Source of the DNA: Ilex aquifolium
Lineage: Eukaryota; Streptophyta; Magnoliopsida; Aquifoliales; Aquifoliaceae
Assembly: GCA_951799425.1 (NCBI GenBank)
Contig: OX637405.1
Span: 25,523,635-25,587,634 of the forward strand
Length of the DNA stretch: 64,000 bases
Direction: 5' to 3'
The notes beneath the pieces were generated by a model. That model was not told the origin of the DNA and made no database searches. It saw only the letters and a list, made by a program, of their open reading frames with translations. The translations under genes and the position numbers were made by a program. Positions 25,401 to 36,569 of the stretch are shown here, one piece after another. Position 1 is the stretch's first letter; each line of letters starts with the position of its first letter.

Positions 25401-27375
25401 TCCATTTCTACTTGAGCCTCCACCACCATTTTCAAAGTTTTCTTGCTTTAATACGTAGACGTAGTAATAGCCAGACATCTTTGCTAGACCTCACATCTAC
25501 ACATACTTTGACTTTAAAATCCAACAAGAACATCAAAGGAAAGGACATATGCACAAAATTGGACTCTGATGAATGAATAAAGAAACTAAGCATGCACAAA
25601 CAAGAGCCTTACATCATTTAGCTAACAAGCTGACAACTGGAGAAACTATTAGCACATGCACACACACACACAAAGATGCTAAGCAGAAACTAATAGGGGA
25701 TAGCCACTTTTCCCAAGACACCAAAAAACAGTCTAACTCCTTGTTGGAATTGAGCTAAAACTCATCCCTCATATTATACAAGAAGACTAGGATGAGTGGA
25801 CATACTGATAGCCAACAGCAAGCTTTAATGTTTCCACAGCTGAAGAAGCCTGAGCCTCCAAAATTGATTGTTCTTCATCAGTTATCATATCACTGTCAAA
25901 TTCAAAATCTCTATCATCACTAATTCCCACTATGCACAGGCGTTTTGTTCTTATCAGTGCTTCTCTTCTTTCTTTTCCCACTGTAACTGCATGCTGCCGT
26001 CTCCGATGTGCCGCAATATTCCCAACTGAAGAGATCAGCTATGCATTTAGCAGTTAAAATGCAACCAGAACAGAACAATTAAAAATGAAAATTACAAACA
26101 GGCCAACACTATTTGTGTGTAAGTGAATGTGTCTGTATGTAAGTTTGTGTTTGCATATGTCCATGAGAGACAGAGAGTTACAAAACAACAAAGAATACAA
26201 GAAGTTTTCCACTTAATAAACTTCACACATTTACTCAGGCAAGCATGCATGACCTGTTTGAGATATTATTTGGTGAAGTTAGAACTTTTTTTTCCACGAA
26301 CCTTATACCCTCTGTTTACTCGGGAATTGTTGTGGAAGATGCCATGTCTTGTTAGTGTATATAAGCATAATACATTCTATTTACTCGGGCAAGAATGCGT
26401 GACATGATTTTGATACTCCCAAGTCTTTGTTAATATTACAGTTTTTTTCATGAATATAATACTCTTGACATTGCCTTCCGATATTGTTACATATTATAGT
26501 CAATTTGGTTGCTTGGGAAAAATAACGATAAGAAACTAAAGTTTTGAATCTTTGACTCCAGCATCTCATTAGCAAGGACCTCAACAAAAATACAAAATAA
26601 AATAATGAAAAGAAGATTATCACAAAACGATTGAACATTATACTTTTGTTTAAGATTTCCCTGGCAACCAAACAAAGAGTTTAAATTACATCAAGCCAAA
26701 ACTAAAAGAAAAAACTACAAAATAGCAAAGTTAGTTGTCTCATAGAGTTATGATTAACCATCTTAATTGTAAGAAACTCTGGGTGCTCATGCTTGGAACT
26801 GGGATTGAACACCATATTAGTTCAAGTTTTAATTAATAAACTTCTTCTCCAATTCCAATTCCAGGACATGAATTCTAAGTTTCCTGGCACGTTGTCAAAG
26901 TAATTCGAACAAATCACCATTACTTACAATGACTCAGTAAGACAGGAACAAGCTCCAATTACAGAGCAATAAAAATCTTTATGAAATGGACATCAAAACC
27001 TCACCCCCAAAAAAAAACTATAAACCACATACTAATCACTGCATACATGGAATCCTTTTATCAAAGAAAGTGGAAATAAAGATCTGAGAGAAAGCGTAGA
27101 ACAAGACAAAGTGCAAACTTTTCCAACTAAAAAAACCATCCCAAGATGGCTAGAGCCCCGAGTGGCAAGGATTTTTGAAGAACTCACGAATTCAAATCCT
27201 AATAGAATAATACAAAGAGACTAGATGTGCTTAGTTTAATCTCCAACAAAAAACCTCAAATACACAAACACGCATGTATTTATGTATTGAAAACATAAAA
27301 AATAAAAAAAAAGGAGAACTCGCCTGAGGACTTGATTGGGTCTCTGCTGTGAGAAACAAGGTTTTCATCCGCCAT
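16477..27375 (-). CDS. IMPA9: Importin subunit alpha, IMPA9 type
   Basis: Nuclear import adaptor that binds cargo localisation signals through armadillo repeats and importin beta through an N-terminal basic region. Eleven exons join in frame to 518 residues, matching Arabidopsis IMPA9: 27375-27324, 26025-25806, 24955-24802, 24398-24296, 22786-22602, 22240-22161, 21177-21027, 18158-18077, 17982-17924, 17851-17546 and 16641-16477. Residues about 25-50 (RRRQHAVTVGKERREALI) form a short IBB-like basic stretch. The armadillo region shows the Trp-Asn repeat cores AAWCLTNIAAG, CAWALGNVAGEG, TAAWALSNL and EAAWALSNIAAG. The acidic C-terminus ends EDYGLDE. Introns 1 and 8 begin with GC, not GT (CAG|GCGAGT at 27323 and CAG|GCTAGT at 18076); no alternative donor keeps the frame. 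At exon 7, 'ACVELATE' stands where relatives have an acidic ADEELATE. Large introns hold a TRIM, a putative solo LTR and hAT-like elements. Confidence 0.96.
18565..20579. mobile_element. Putative solo LTR in importin intron 7, with nested element
   Basis: The sequence begins TGTAACG and ends CGTTACA, the TG...CA frame of LTRs. It contains a promoter-like 'ctctataaatatgatc' near 19000. Without the nested hAT-like insertion (19543-20201) it is about 1.35 kb. No coding sequence of a retroelement is seen on either side, so a solo LTR of Gypsy type is the best guess. I found no matching 5-bp target duplication, so the borders are uncertain. It looks old: a later element sits inside it. Confidence 0.4.
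19543..20201. mobile_element. hAT-like element with GGACACGG motifs
   Basis: This 659-bp element is flanked by perfect 8-bp duplications gagctatg (19535-19542 and 20202-20209). The ends are CTAAGAAGCATGGACAC and, inward from the right, CTATGAAGCACGGACAC (15 of 17 match). Both sub-ends are crowded with variants of 'gacacggatacg', in opposite orientation at the two ends ('gtgtccg'). The middle is AT-rich and non-coding. It is inserted in the putative solo LTR, so it is the younger of the two. Confidence 0.85.
22862..23113 (+). mobile_element. TRIM/SMART-type miniature LTR retroelement
   Basis: This 252-bp element has two direct terminal repeats, 22862-22937 (76 bp) and 23042-23113 (72 bp). Both begin TG and end CA ('ggttgtttaaca'). 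The internal part opens with 'tagtatcagagca', which fits a primer-binding site complementary to the 3' end of initiator methionine tRNA. The whole is flanked by perfect 5-bp duplications attat (22857-22861 and 23114-23118). It has no coding capacity, as usual for TRIMs. The two terminal repeats differ at several positions, so it is an old insertion. It lies in importin intron 4. Confidence 0.85.
23495..23900. mobile_element. Truncated relative of the GGACACGG hAT-like element
   Basis: The left end CTAGGAAGCATAGATATGG, followed by 'gatacgaatatggatg' and 'acgatacgac', is clearly related to the left end at 19543. I found no matching right end or target duplication, so only a left portion seems to remain. 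The right border is approximate. It lies in importin intron 4. Confidence 0.5.
27136..27240 (+). mobile_element. SINE-like fragment in importin intron 1
   Basis: A tRNA-like pair of boxes is visible: 'gctagagccccgagtggcaagg' resembles an A-box region, and 'gaattcaaatcct' resembles a B box about 30 bases on. The tail is indistinct. The label is tentative. Confidence 0.3.
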
Positions 27376-27685
27376 TGTTGACTACCAAATAGAGCTCTGA
27401 TTACACAGTAGGGTTTTGGCAAAAAAAACTGAAATGAATTTTGGATAGAGAGATTGAAACAATAGCGAGACAAACAGAGATGAGAGAAGAGATTGGTCTG
27501 AGTGTTTGCGAGACAAACGAAAACTGGGAAACGATAATTACTCTCCCGCGTAAACCCCCAAAATAGTCACTTTGAGAGTTGAGAGGGGAAATTTGTTTTC
27601 CCAGTTAAACAGACTGGCACATCCCCAGTCCTGTTTGGTTGCTTGAATATGATATCCCTAAGCTTGAATATGATATCTCTAACCA

Positions 27686-28380
27686 TGGAGTAAATATTGG
27701 GTGTAACAGTCACACTATATCAGCGTTGTCACGTTGTGTAATTATTCAATAACAACTTAACAACTAAGTAAAATGAATCTCACGCTTTCAAATAACCATC
27801 ATTCCAAATAAGATAGTAACCGTTACATATTTAAAAAGTGGGATTCACTTTCTCATTTTTTTATTTATTATTAGACAGTTTTGTCACATGGCAACGCTAA
27901 CGTGGTGTCCAATGATAATTCAACAATGAAGTAAAATAGACTACACTCCTTCAAACAACTACTCTTCTATATAAGATAGTAATCGTCATGTATTTAAAAA
28001 GTGGAGTTCACACTCTCACATATTTGTTTATTATTGAACAGTTACATCACATGACAACACTGATATGGTGTAACCGTTATATCCAATACTTACTTCTAAT
28101 CATGAGATGGGTTTTTATCACAATAATAAGGGGAAATAAATATTGAGTGTAACAATTAAACCACGTCAACATTGTCGGGTGATTTAATCGTTCAATGTTA
28201 AATAAATAAGTGGACACGATGTTTCCACTTTTTTTTATAGGGGGTTGTTATTGTCTTACACGAAGTGACAATATTTGAATCAGTGGAGTTCAATTTTTTT
28301 ATTTGGTGAATTATCACTAGACAGTTACAACACGTAATAATATTGACGTAATGTATCCATTACACATAATATTTACTCCA
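27686..28380. mobile_element. Inverted-end element with internal tandem units
   Basis: The left end TGGAGTAAATATTGGGTGTAAC pairs with the right end, read inward TGGAGTAAATATTATGTGTAA. Inside are about four degenerate units spaced roughly 165 bases, each with 'acagtt..(g/a)tcacatg(g/a)caac' followed by 'gatagtaa(c/t)cgt' and 'atttaaaaagtgg'. I see no coding capacity. The family is not recognised and no clear target duplication was found. Confidence 0.5.
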
Positions 28381-29835
28381 ATAAAGTGAGTTTTGCCTTA
28401 TTTTTTCAAATAAAAATTCATATTAAAGATGAACTTTACCCCATATACTTCTAGCACACAAAAAATTTGGTGAACAAGCAACTTGAAAATGCTTATGAAT
28501 TACAAAAGGGTGTTATCTATCGAGCAATGTTTATAGAGACTTAATTTAATATAGTCCATTAGATTAGTTGTGAGTTTCTGATGATATCATATTTAGCAAA
28601 TCGACTTTTACTTATCATAACTCAATCTCGAATAGCACGACTTCAAAGATTGAGGATAGAATGATCAACATATAGGAATGTCGGTGCCATCTAGTATAAC
28701 TTGGGTATAAACAACTTCCGAGCGGACTTCCTAGCCTCCAAAATAAGCTCCTCCATTAGAGAAAGTGGTACAGACCCATTAGCACTGTCCCAACAGCTCG
28801 TACAATGACTTCAAGAGGTCAACCCTCTTGGGCAATGTCATATTGCTCTTAGAAGGTCATGTCATGTCATACTTAAGAAATGTACCATTAATGGCTCCAA
28901 TATTCCCTCCACAAAATCTTAACGAACTTGGGGACTATGTGATGATAATATAGGGACCATACTACGTAAGGGTATATATACACCAAGGCCTTCTCCCATG
29001 TAAAAACATCAAAGCCTATCTTCTTCTTCAAGTAATAGACAATCTCCCAAAGAGTAAAAGTATTCATTAGAGTGAAATAGTCAAGCTCTTCAGCTAATAA
29101 ACCACTATAGCCTGTGTGTTCTTTTTGTTATCTTGTACTTACTTCGTACTTAAATTATCGCACACAAGTCTTACGCTCTTCAACTTAAGTAATTCTATCT
29201 CACGCTTTGAGTTGATACATTATAAGTTTCAATATAGAGTCCATATTTAATTCAATTACTGCATTGAATTTAGCTTTCTAGTTTATGTTCTAAAATTAGG
29301 CCTAAATAATATTTTCCTTATCTTTATTGACAATGTTTGGTTGCGATATCTCAAAATTATAAAAAAACACATATTTCATCATATTACCAAAACCATTTTC
29401 AATAAAAACATGCAATTGCCAAAAAGAAACAATTAAATTGCAACATTAATCTATTCCAAACTCATCACATTTTTTCAAAAATTTCAGTCACACCACATCA
29501 TTTCAACTCAATATTTAATTCACTTCACGACCCAAAAATTCCCAATATGACTGCATTACTCATATTTTGGTGTAGCAATAAGATATTTTGGTGCTACTCA
29601 CTTAGAGAAAGCTAATTAATTGTCTTCAAAAACAAATTTTTGAGGTTTTTTTTCAATATTTTTTAGTCGATTTAATATATTCTTAAGGGAAATTATAACG
29701 GAATGACTAATTGAAAGTGACAATTTTTTTAATACCTCAAATAATATGAATTTTTGTTACATGACTTTAGTTAATTAATAAGGAAACTATACAAAAATAA
29801 TTAATTTTTAAAAATTTAAAAATTTATATTACTTT

Positions 29836-29950
29836 AGTTGGTTATCTAGTGGTCTAATGGTACTCCTTACATTGTGAAACTTTGTCTTCTTGAGGTCAAG
29901 GGTTCAAGTTCCCTTCTCCCCTCCCCATCCCCCTCCCAAAAAAAAAAAAT
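29836..29950 (+). mobile_element. SINE-like sequence with A tail
   Basis: A-box-like 'agtggtctaatgg' is followed about 50 bases later by B-box-like 'gggttcaagttcc', a pyrimidine-rich stretch and a run of A. This is the layout of tRNA-derived plant SINEs. It is too short and unfolded for a real tRNA gene. Confidence 0.5.
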
Positions 29951-31721
29951 CTAGTTTCACTTTTGGACTTGATTTATTGTGATAATCATGATTGTGTGTT
30001 TGAGTGATGTGAATTGTAATATAGCATAAGATAGTACCTGAGCTCAAATTTAATGATGTTACCATCGATAGTGTTTGGATTAATGCTCTGTTTGGTTTGA
30101 AAGAAAATTGGGTAGATGAAAAATAAAAAATTGGGTGAATGAAAATATTTTTAACTGTTTGGTGTCAAAGGAAAGTATGAGGAAAAAGGAAAATGTAGGG
30201 AGAGCATATTTCCCTCCAGCCCACATTTTTTTTTTCTCCCCAAAAATGGACGGAAAGTGTGAAGAAAAATTGGGACAATATACTTTTTAAGATAAGTTTA
30301 CTTGTTTACTTTTTAATATATTCTAATATACATATTGCACCAATATATAATTCACTATCTAAGGGTAGGAGTGTAAATTGGGCATGCATGTTTTTCTTTT
30401 CCTTTCATTTTTCATTCAATACCAAACAATGAAATATATATCACTCGTACTTTTCATCCTTATTATCAAAAAAAAAAAAGGAAAAATATATATTTTTTTC
30501 TTTCAAGGATGAAAAGTTTATTCCTTTCATTTTTTATTCTTTCCTTCTTTCCATCCTACGTATCAAACGTGCCATAAAGGAATTCGATATCTATTCGGGT
30601 TCAAATAGAAGATTCAATTTTTTAAGTTGAAGTTAATATTGATCCCTAAACTTTCAAACTCATCTAAGTTGCACCCTAACATTTAGCCAGTTAATTATTT
30701 TCATAAGAGGCAATAAATTATTTTAAAAAAAAAATACAAATTATTGATTACTTAAAAAGGTAGACCAATAATATTAGTTTCAATCACTAAACCAATTCTT
30801 TCCCTCATTTGTTCACCCAAAAGGAAAGAATAAACTGGGAGTCAAGAAGAGAATATTTCTCCCTCTCACTTTCCCTTCTTTGCCATTTTTCACCTTTAAC
30901 CAGACAATAATTTCCTTTGAGTAAATACTATAATTAGTCCATGAGCTTTGTCTCTGATTTTAATTTAGTTAATAAACTTTTAATTAACCTAATTTAGTGT
31001 TTTAACTATCAATTTCGTCTCAATTAAGTATTTTCTTTTATTTTCACCATTAGATCAACTAAAGACTAGTCTAATCTGATTCATTTCAGTGTTGATCTAA
31101 CGGTAAAAATGAATGGAAAGACATAATTGTGATAAAACTGATAATTAAGAGATTAAATTAGAAAAATTGAAAGTTTAGAGGCCAAATTAAAACTAAATGT
31201 AAAATTCATGAACCAACAATAATATTTATCCTAATTTTCCTATTTTCCACTCCTTCCTTCCTTCCATCCATTCTACTTCCGTCGTACCAAACAGCCCGTG
31301 AGAGGTGTAAACGGGCAGAGCAAACCAGGACCCATAATTGAGAATCTGGTACTATCCATGGACAAACGGGTCCCAAGTGCCGACATGGCTACACGCGTTT
31401 CACACTTAATGGAGCCCCTTCCTCAACCTTTCCCGTCTTTTTTGAGCGCTTCAACGGTTTCCCAGTGGGGAGAGAGAGATAGAGAACACAGAAGCCGACA
31501 ATTTTCTGAATCCTCCAAAATCTACGATCTTGCATTTCCTTAAATCTCTGAAGATCTTGTTTCAACTCCGATCCCCTCCCTCTCTATCCACTGATTTCTT
31601 TTTCTTCATCAACCAGATAAAAAGTCCCAATTTCAACCCCCAAATCTTGATCCAAATTCATCACCCAACAAATCTCTCTCTCTCTCTCTATAGATACATA
31701 TATCTTTTTTTTTTAAACACC

Positions 31722-32393
31722 ATGTCAAACTCTCCTCTGAAAGCTGTGACTCTGACCCACGTCTGCTACCAGAAGGGTGACCAATTAGGCCATTTCTTGG
31801 CATGGGTTTCATTAGTCCCCGTATTCATCAGTCTTGGTGGGTTTGTCTCTCACTTCATTTTTCGCCGAGAGCTCCAAGGGATGTTCTTAGCTCTCGGCCT
31901 CCTCATTTCCCAATTCATCAACGAATTCATCAAAACCTCGGTCGAACAAGCACGCCCAGAAACTTGTGTACTTCTTGAAATGTGCGATTCACACGGGTGG
32001 CCTTCCAGCCATTCTCAATACATGTTCTTTTTCGCCATATATTTCACCCTTGTGACCTACAAGAAATATGGGAAAATCTTTAGAAAGCAAATGTGGATCG
32101 TGGGTCTTGTGATTTGGCCTTTGGCAATCCTGACTATGTACTCTAGGGTTTATTTAGGGTACCACACTCTCGCACAGGTCTTTGCTGGGGCTTCCATTGG
32201 GTTTTTTCTTGGGGCTGGGTGGTTTTGGTTGGTCAATTCTTTGCTCAGTAGCTATTTTCCGGCAATCGAAGAGAGCGCATTTGGGAGGTGGTTTTACGTT
32301 AAGGATACTTCACACATACCGAACGTGTTGAAATTTGAGTATGAGAATGCGAGAGCTGCGAGGAAACATGTGTCTTACAAGCGCTCTGATTGA
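31722..32393 (+). CDS. LPPG: PAP2-family lipid-phosphate phosphatase, LPP-gamma / dolichyl-diphosphatase type, copy A
   Basis: Integral membrane phosphatase of 223 residues, single exon. The three PAP2 catalytic motifs are present: K71-X6-R78-P79, P94-S95-S96-H97 and S141-R142-X5-H148. The aspartate of the third motif (X3 after His) is Gln152, as I recall for Arabidopsis LPP-gamma and animal DOLPP1. Four to five membrane spans are seen (about 24-46, 52-70, 98-112, 123-140, 150-176). The N-terminal VTLTHV, the PSSHSQ block and the C-terminal DTSHIPNVLKFEY are shared with dolichyl-diphosphatases (DOLPP1/Cax4), so an ER role recycling dolichyl diphosphate is as plausible as the annotated plastid phosphatidate phosphatase role. 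No obvious transit peptide is visible. A TC-rich leader precedes the ATG. Copy B, 4.8 kb downstream, differs at ten residues. Confidence 0.93.
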   Translation: MSNSPLKAVTLTHVCYQKGDQLGHFLAWVSLVPVFISLGGFVSHFIFRRELQGMFLALGLLISQFINEFIKTSVEQARPETCVLLEMCDSHGWPSSHSQYMFFFAIYFTLVTYKKYGKIFRKQMWIVGLVIWPLAILTMYSRVYLGYHTLAQVFAGASIGFFLGAGWFWLVNSLLSSYFPAIEESAFGRWFYVKDTSHIPNVLKFEYENARAARKHVSYKRSD

Positions 32394-32787
32394 TGGAAAG
32401 ATCAATTGGGTAAGTGTGTTTTCAATATTTTCCCTTTTTGAATAATGTATTTGTAGTTTGTGGCTGGTTGATGAGATGTGGTGATAGGATTTAGGGTGAT
32501 GTTCCTCTTGAGTCTACTCTGGTAACTTGGGCATAGATGATAGAAGTAAACTGGTTGTGCTAGTTAGATTGGGTGATGTGCTTGTGCAATCTTAGTAGGG
32601 TATTTTGGATAAGCAGACCCTCATATTTGTTGATGAGAGGAATTTTTATGAACACTGTAAGTTGTAGTTCAGTCCGAAATTTGAAAATAAATCGTTGTGC
32701 ATAGGGCTATGAATTTTGTTAATAGGTGTGTTATGAACAGTCAGGCTTGGCAGTGGAAAAATTCATAGCAGGTTAGGTTTTGAGTTA

Positions 32788-34058
32788 GAGCATCTCCAAG
32801 AGGCTAGTTAAACCCTCCCCTTTAGTTATTTTAGATAGTTTGTCCTTAAAATGTGACTCCAACCGACTAGCTATTTGGCTATCTATTACCCGTTGCCCCT
32901 TTTTTGCTCGATACATCTAGCTAGCCCACATCTCCCTCGCGCGCCTCTGTCTGCCTCAAAACTCCATCGCCTCTCTCGCCCCTTCTTCAGACCATCGCCT
33001 CTCTCGTCCCTTCTTCAGCACAAGCTCAGACCATCGGCTCTCTCTCTCTCTCTGCCATCGATTTGCTTCAGGTACATATGCTGCGATTATGGGTATAGTT
33101 TCCCTAATTTGCCCAGCAAGGAAACCCTTCTGCGTATTTGAAAATCGATTTGCCCCCAAACATAAACCCAATGCTCAAAACATAGATCCCCTTTTCTCTC
33201 TCCTCTGATCTCGAGTATGTTAAAAAAGCCAATTTTTTTACAGGTAGTTTTGTTTAATGAAGAACCCTTTGTCTTACAATTTTTCCGTTTTGTATATATT
33301 TGTTTTTTGGGATTTGTTTGCTGATGTTCGGTGTTAATTCCTGATCTGTCCGATTAAATTCATACAAGTCCGATTGGGTGGAAGGAAACACCAATGTATT
33401 CTCTTTCTGCTTGGAAATTTCTCTGACACGAATGTAATGAATCAGTTGAAATCTGCAATGAATCATTTCTGTAAATTCCTTAAGATTTGTGCAAAGCAGA
33501 GTTCATCCTACAGTCTCACTTAAGGATCTCATTGTTGATCCAAATGTTTTGTTCTCACTGCTCAAGTGTAAACTAGAGTACTACATTCCCATTTAGTGTA
33601 TTGTTTAATTGTTCTCCAATTTGTTTTAGTGTATTGCTGGACCTAGGAGTTATATAGAATGAGTTTCTTGCATTGGGTTTACTGTGTTCATATTCCTTGG
33701 TATTTTTCAATGGTGTTTATTCTTGATTTGTTGTTGTTTTGATTTTTGAAATATTTACAATGTTTCCTATTGATTTTATGCCAATGAGTCATTCAGTGTG
33801 TGTCTGGGATTGAATTGCATTGGATTGAATTGAATTGCATTGTTGTTTCTTGCATTGGGTTTTCATTGAATTAGTCTTTCCCATGAAAACTCAAAGATGA
33901 GGGCTTTCAATGTTTTCAATAAAAAGTTAGTTGAAATGGTTAGTTAAAATAGATAGCGTTGCTGGAGTGACTTTGAAAAAGTGATTAGCTAAAGTAGATA
34001 ATACAATATTTAAATATATTTTGAGTAGTTATTTTAGATAGCTTTGTTGGAGATGCTC
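32788..34058. mobile_element. PIF/Harbinger-type non-autonomous element, 1271 bp
   Basis: The ends are GAGCATCTCCAA and TTGGAGATGCTC, flanked by TTA on both sides (32785-32787 and 34059-34061), the 3-bp target duplication of PIF/Harbinger elements. The second duplication unit has TCA at the matching place (near 37624) and no insert, an empty site. Sub-ends share 'tagttattttagatag' in inverted form. The middle has a CT-rich part (32930-33080) that resembles a plant 5' leader or captured gene piece; I could not identify a source. Confidence 0.85.
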
Positions 34059-34591
34059 TTAGTAACCCAACATGGTGAGGAGGACAATTCAATGATTTTC
34101 TCATTCTTTTTTTTTTTTCTTTTTTTTTTTTTGGTATTTGATGTATCATTTCACTGACTAGGATATGGCTTGGTACCCAATCAAAGAAGTGGGCTGTCAC
34201 TATGCTGAGGTATTAGCTATGTAGAGTAGCTTTGGAGAAGTACAAAGTATGGACGAAATTAGTAAGCATAAAAAATGGGGTTGAAAGAGGGGATTACAGG
34301 CGTTGCTCAAAGAGTGAAGTTCTTCTTTGACACATGGTGTGGGGAGTGGCAGATGAAGGAGGTTTCTTGAATTTCTTGGCAAAAATGAAGGAGGTTTTAA
34401 CTATCAATTTCGTCTCAATTAAGTATTTTCATTTATTTTCACTATTAGATCAACCAAAAACTAATCTAATCTGATTCATTTCAGTCTTGATCTAATGGTA
34501 AAAATGAATGGAAAGAAATAATAGTGGCAAAATTGATAGTGAAGAGATTAAATTAGGACAATTAAAAATTCGGAGACAAAATTTATATTTA

Positions 34592-36036
34592 TCTATACTA
34601 CTAATAAAAGTACGTTAAGTGAAAAACTTTTGATTCACTATTTTACCCTTATGAAGAATTTTAAATACCACATTATCTTTTTATAGTTAAATATCTAAGT
34701 TACAATCACAATCTTATGTATTTAAATCTTCAAATTACCCTATAGCATCTCTTTTATTTTTTTATTATCTATACTACTTTAAAATGTTAACATCTTAGAA
34801 AAACTTTCGAATGCCTAAAATGTCCCTATAAAATGTCCAAATGACAATTACACTCTTTTACTCGATCAAAATTTTCACCCTTTAGAGTCTGTTTGTCTTA
34901 CATGAACCTAACTGTTAATCCTGGATCTTAGACCTGCTACAGTCCACTTTCAATTCCATCTTTAATTACTACTGCCAATGAGTTCAAAGCCCACTAAATT
35001 TGGAACTTCATATTATTCATAGACAACTGATACACAAAGCAATAAACTCCGTCTATCCTCTCACCAATATTTCCCACCTCCGTTACTAGCCCCCCGTTTC
35101 TCTCTCCTTTCATTCACAGAACAGTAGAGCAGCAAAGGTGCACCGAACAAAATTTGGACAGATAATTGTTGTTCGGTTGTCGTAGATTCCCATTTACCAG
35201 GTGGGGTTGAGAAGTATTTTTTTTGTAGTGGATGATGAGGTTTCAGAGTTTAGATGAACCCATCCTGGTCCGTAGAGTTTGGTTTTTTATCCTTAAGTTT
35301 TCTTTTTTGAGTTACAGATGACAAATTCTGAAATTACATGCAAGTTATATTAGCTTTTAGTTGCTTGTTTCAGTGATCATTCTATCCTATCTAATTCAAC
35401 TCTATGGCATTATTTCTATTCAGAAAAGTGCCCGGAAGTATAAGGTCGTGTAGTCCACAATGACGAAAATGCTCTCTCACCATCCAAGAATGCTACAGCT
35501 CAACAATAACCATTGTATTATTTTTCACTTGAGGCAACACTGAGACCATATGCGAAGCGTAGCATGCGACCACGGTAAAAACGTAGCAAAAGGGTGAATT
35601 CGAAAATGAATATCATCTCGTGTAAGTTGATGCTAGCACATGAGAAGAAGATTGCACCATATTTCAGATATATATATAAAGTGATAGATCATATACAAAA
35701 AGTGTTGCCATCTACTCTTCCAACAAGTTTGTGAATACAATATGTAGTCAAATTCCACTTGGATTTGATTCAAATTATTATAATGACTGATTGTGTATGA
35801 GTTGTTTTGGAATTTTTAACAATCAGATCACCAGTTTCATCTAAAGAAACAAGAAGGCAACCATTCACCGGCTGCCTTGTAATATGTTTTGTCATTTTTT
35901 TTTATATGTTTCTTTTGATCGTTCAACATTCACCTGTGTATTTTTAAAAATATTAATGTTATATCTTTAAAAAAAAACAAAAGTCTAAATTTTAATTTAA
36001 AATAATTCACGTGAAGCGCACGTGTGCACGAACTAG
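34592..36036 (+). mobile_element. Helitron, non-autonomous, 1445 bp
   Basis: It begins A|TCTATACTACTAATAAAAG and ends with a hairpin-forming 'cacgtgaagcgcacgtg', then 'tgcacgaa' and CTAG|T, so it sits between A and T without target duplication. These are the defining Helitron ends. The matching place in the left duplication unit (near 31185) lacks it apart from a few bases. The start and the CTAG end are shared with 60352-61844. No Rep/helicase coding is seen. The 34.86-35.30 kb interior, with 'cccgtttctctctcctttcattcac', resembles a plant leader sequence, possibly captured. Confidence 0.85.
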
Positions 36037-36569
36037 TTAAAACTAAAGGTAAAATTCAGCAACCAACTATAATATTTACCCTAATTTTCTTTTTTTATAC
36101 TCCTTTCTTTCATCCATTCTACTTCCCTCGTACCAAACAGCCCGTGAGAGGTGTAAACGGGCAGAGCAAACCAGGGCCCATAATTAAGAATCTGGTACTA
36201 TCCATGGACAAACGGGTCCCAAATGCCGACCTGACCACACGCGTTTCACACTTAATGGAGCCCCTTCCTCACTCTTTCCCGTCTTTTTTGAGCGCTTCAA
36301 CGGTTTCCCAGTTGGGAGAGAGAGAGAGAGAACACAGAAGCCAACAATTTTCTGAATTCCTCCAAAATTTACGATCTTGCATTTCCTTAAATCTCTGAAG
36401 ATCTTGTTTCAACTCCGATCCCCTCTCTCTCTATCCACTGATTTCTTCATAAACCAGATAAAAAGTCCCAATTTCAACCCTAAATCTTGATCCAAATTCA
36501 TCACCCAACAAATCTCTCTCTCTCTCTCTCTCTCTTTATAGATACATATATCTCTTCTCTGTAAACACC

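Larger units (their letters stand above)
27376..31721. other. Spacer between divergent importin and phosphatase genes
   Basis: The importin alpha and phosphatase genes are transcribed away from each other across this 4.3-kb spacer. It holds the importin leader (27376 to about 27600), a tandemly repeated inverted-end element (27686-28380), a SINE-like piece near 29.84-29.95 kb, and an insertion-like stretch with 'gtttggtttg' ends at about 30.08-30.58 kb. Sequence at 28.64-29.23 kb has an LTR-like look ('gggtatatatacacc' promoter-like string) but no defined ends. The tandem duplication starts near 30.99 kb. Confidence 0.55.
30993..34395. repeat. Tandem duplication, left unit (phosphatase copy A)
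   Basis: The unit runs from 'ttttaactatcaatttcgtctc' near 30995 to 'cttggcaaaaatga' near 34387 and is immediately followed by the second unit, which starts with the same 'ttttaactatcaatttcg' near 34398. It includes the phosphatase gene, its 3' flank and a Harbinger-type insertion (32788-34058) that the other unit lacks. Without insertions each unit is a little over 2 kb. The coding parts differ at about 13 of 672 positions. Confidence 0.85.
32394..36569. other. Spacer between the two phosphatase copies
   Basis: No gene seen. It holds the 3' flank of copy A, a Harbinger-type element (32788-34058), the duplication junction near 34395, a Helitron (34592-36036) and the promoter and TC-rich leader of copy B. 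Confidence 0.7.

Noticed and set aside
28640-29230. LTR of a retroelement
   Set aside because: A promoter-like 'gggtatatatacacc' and a transcript-end-like part are visible, but I could not find terminal TG/CA, duplications or a second copy.
29836-29950. tRNA gene
   Set aside because: A- and B-box-like strings are present, but no cloverleaf with paired acceptor stem can be drawn and a poly-A tail follows, so a SINE is more likely.
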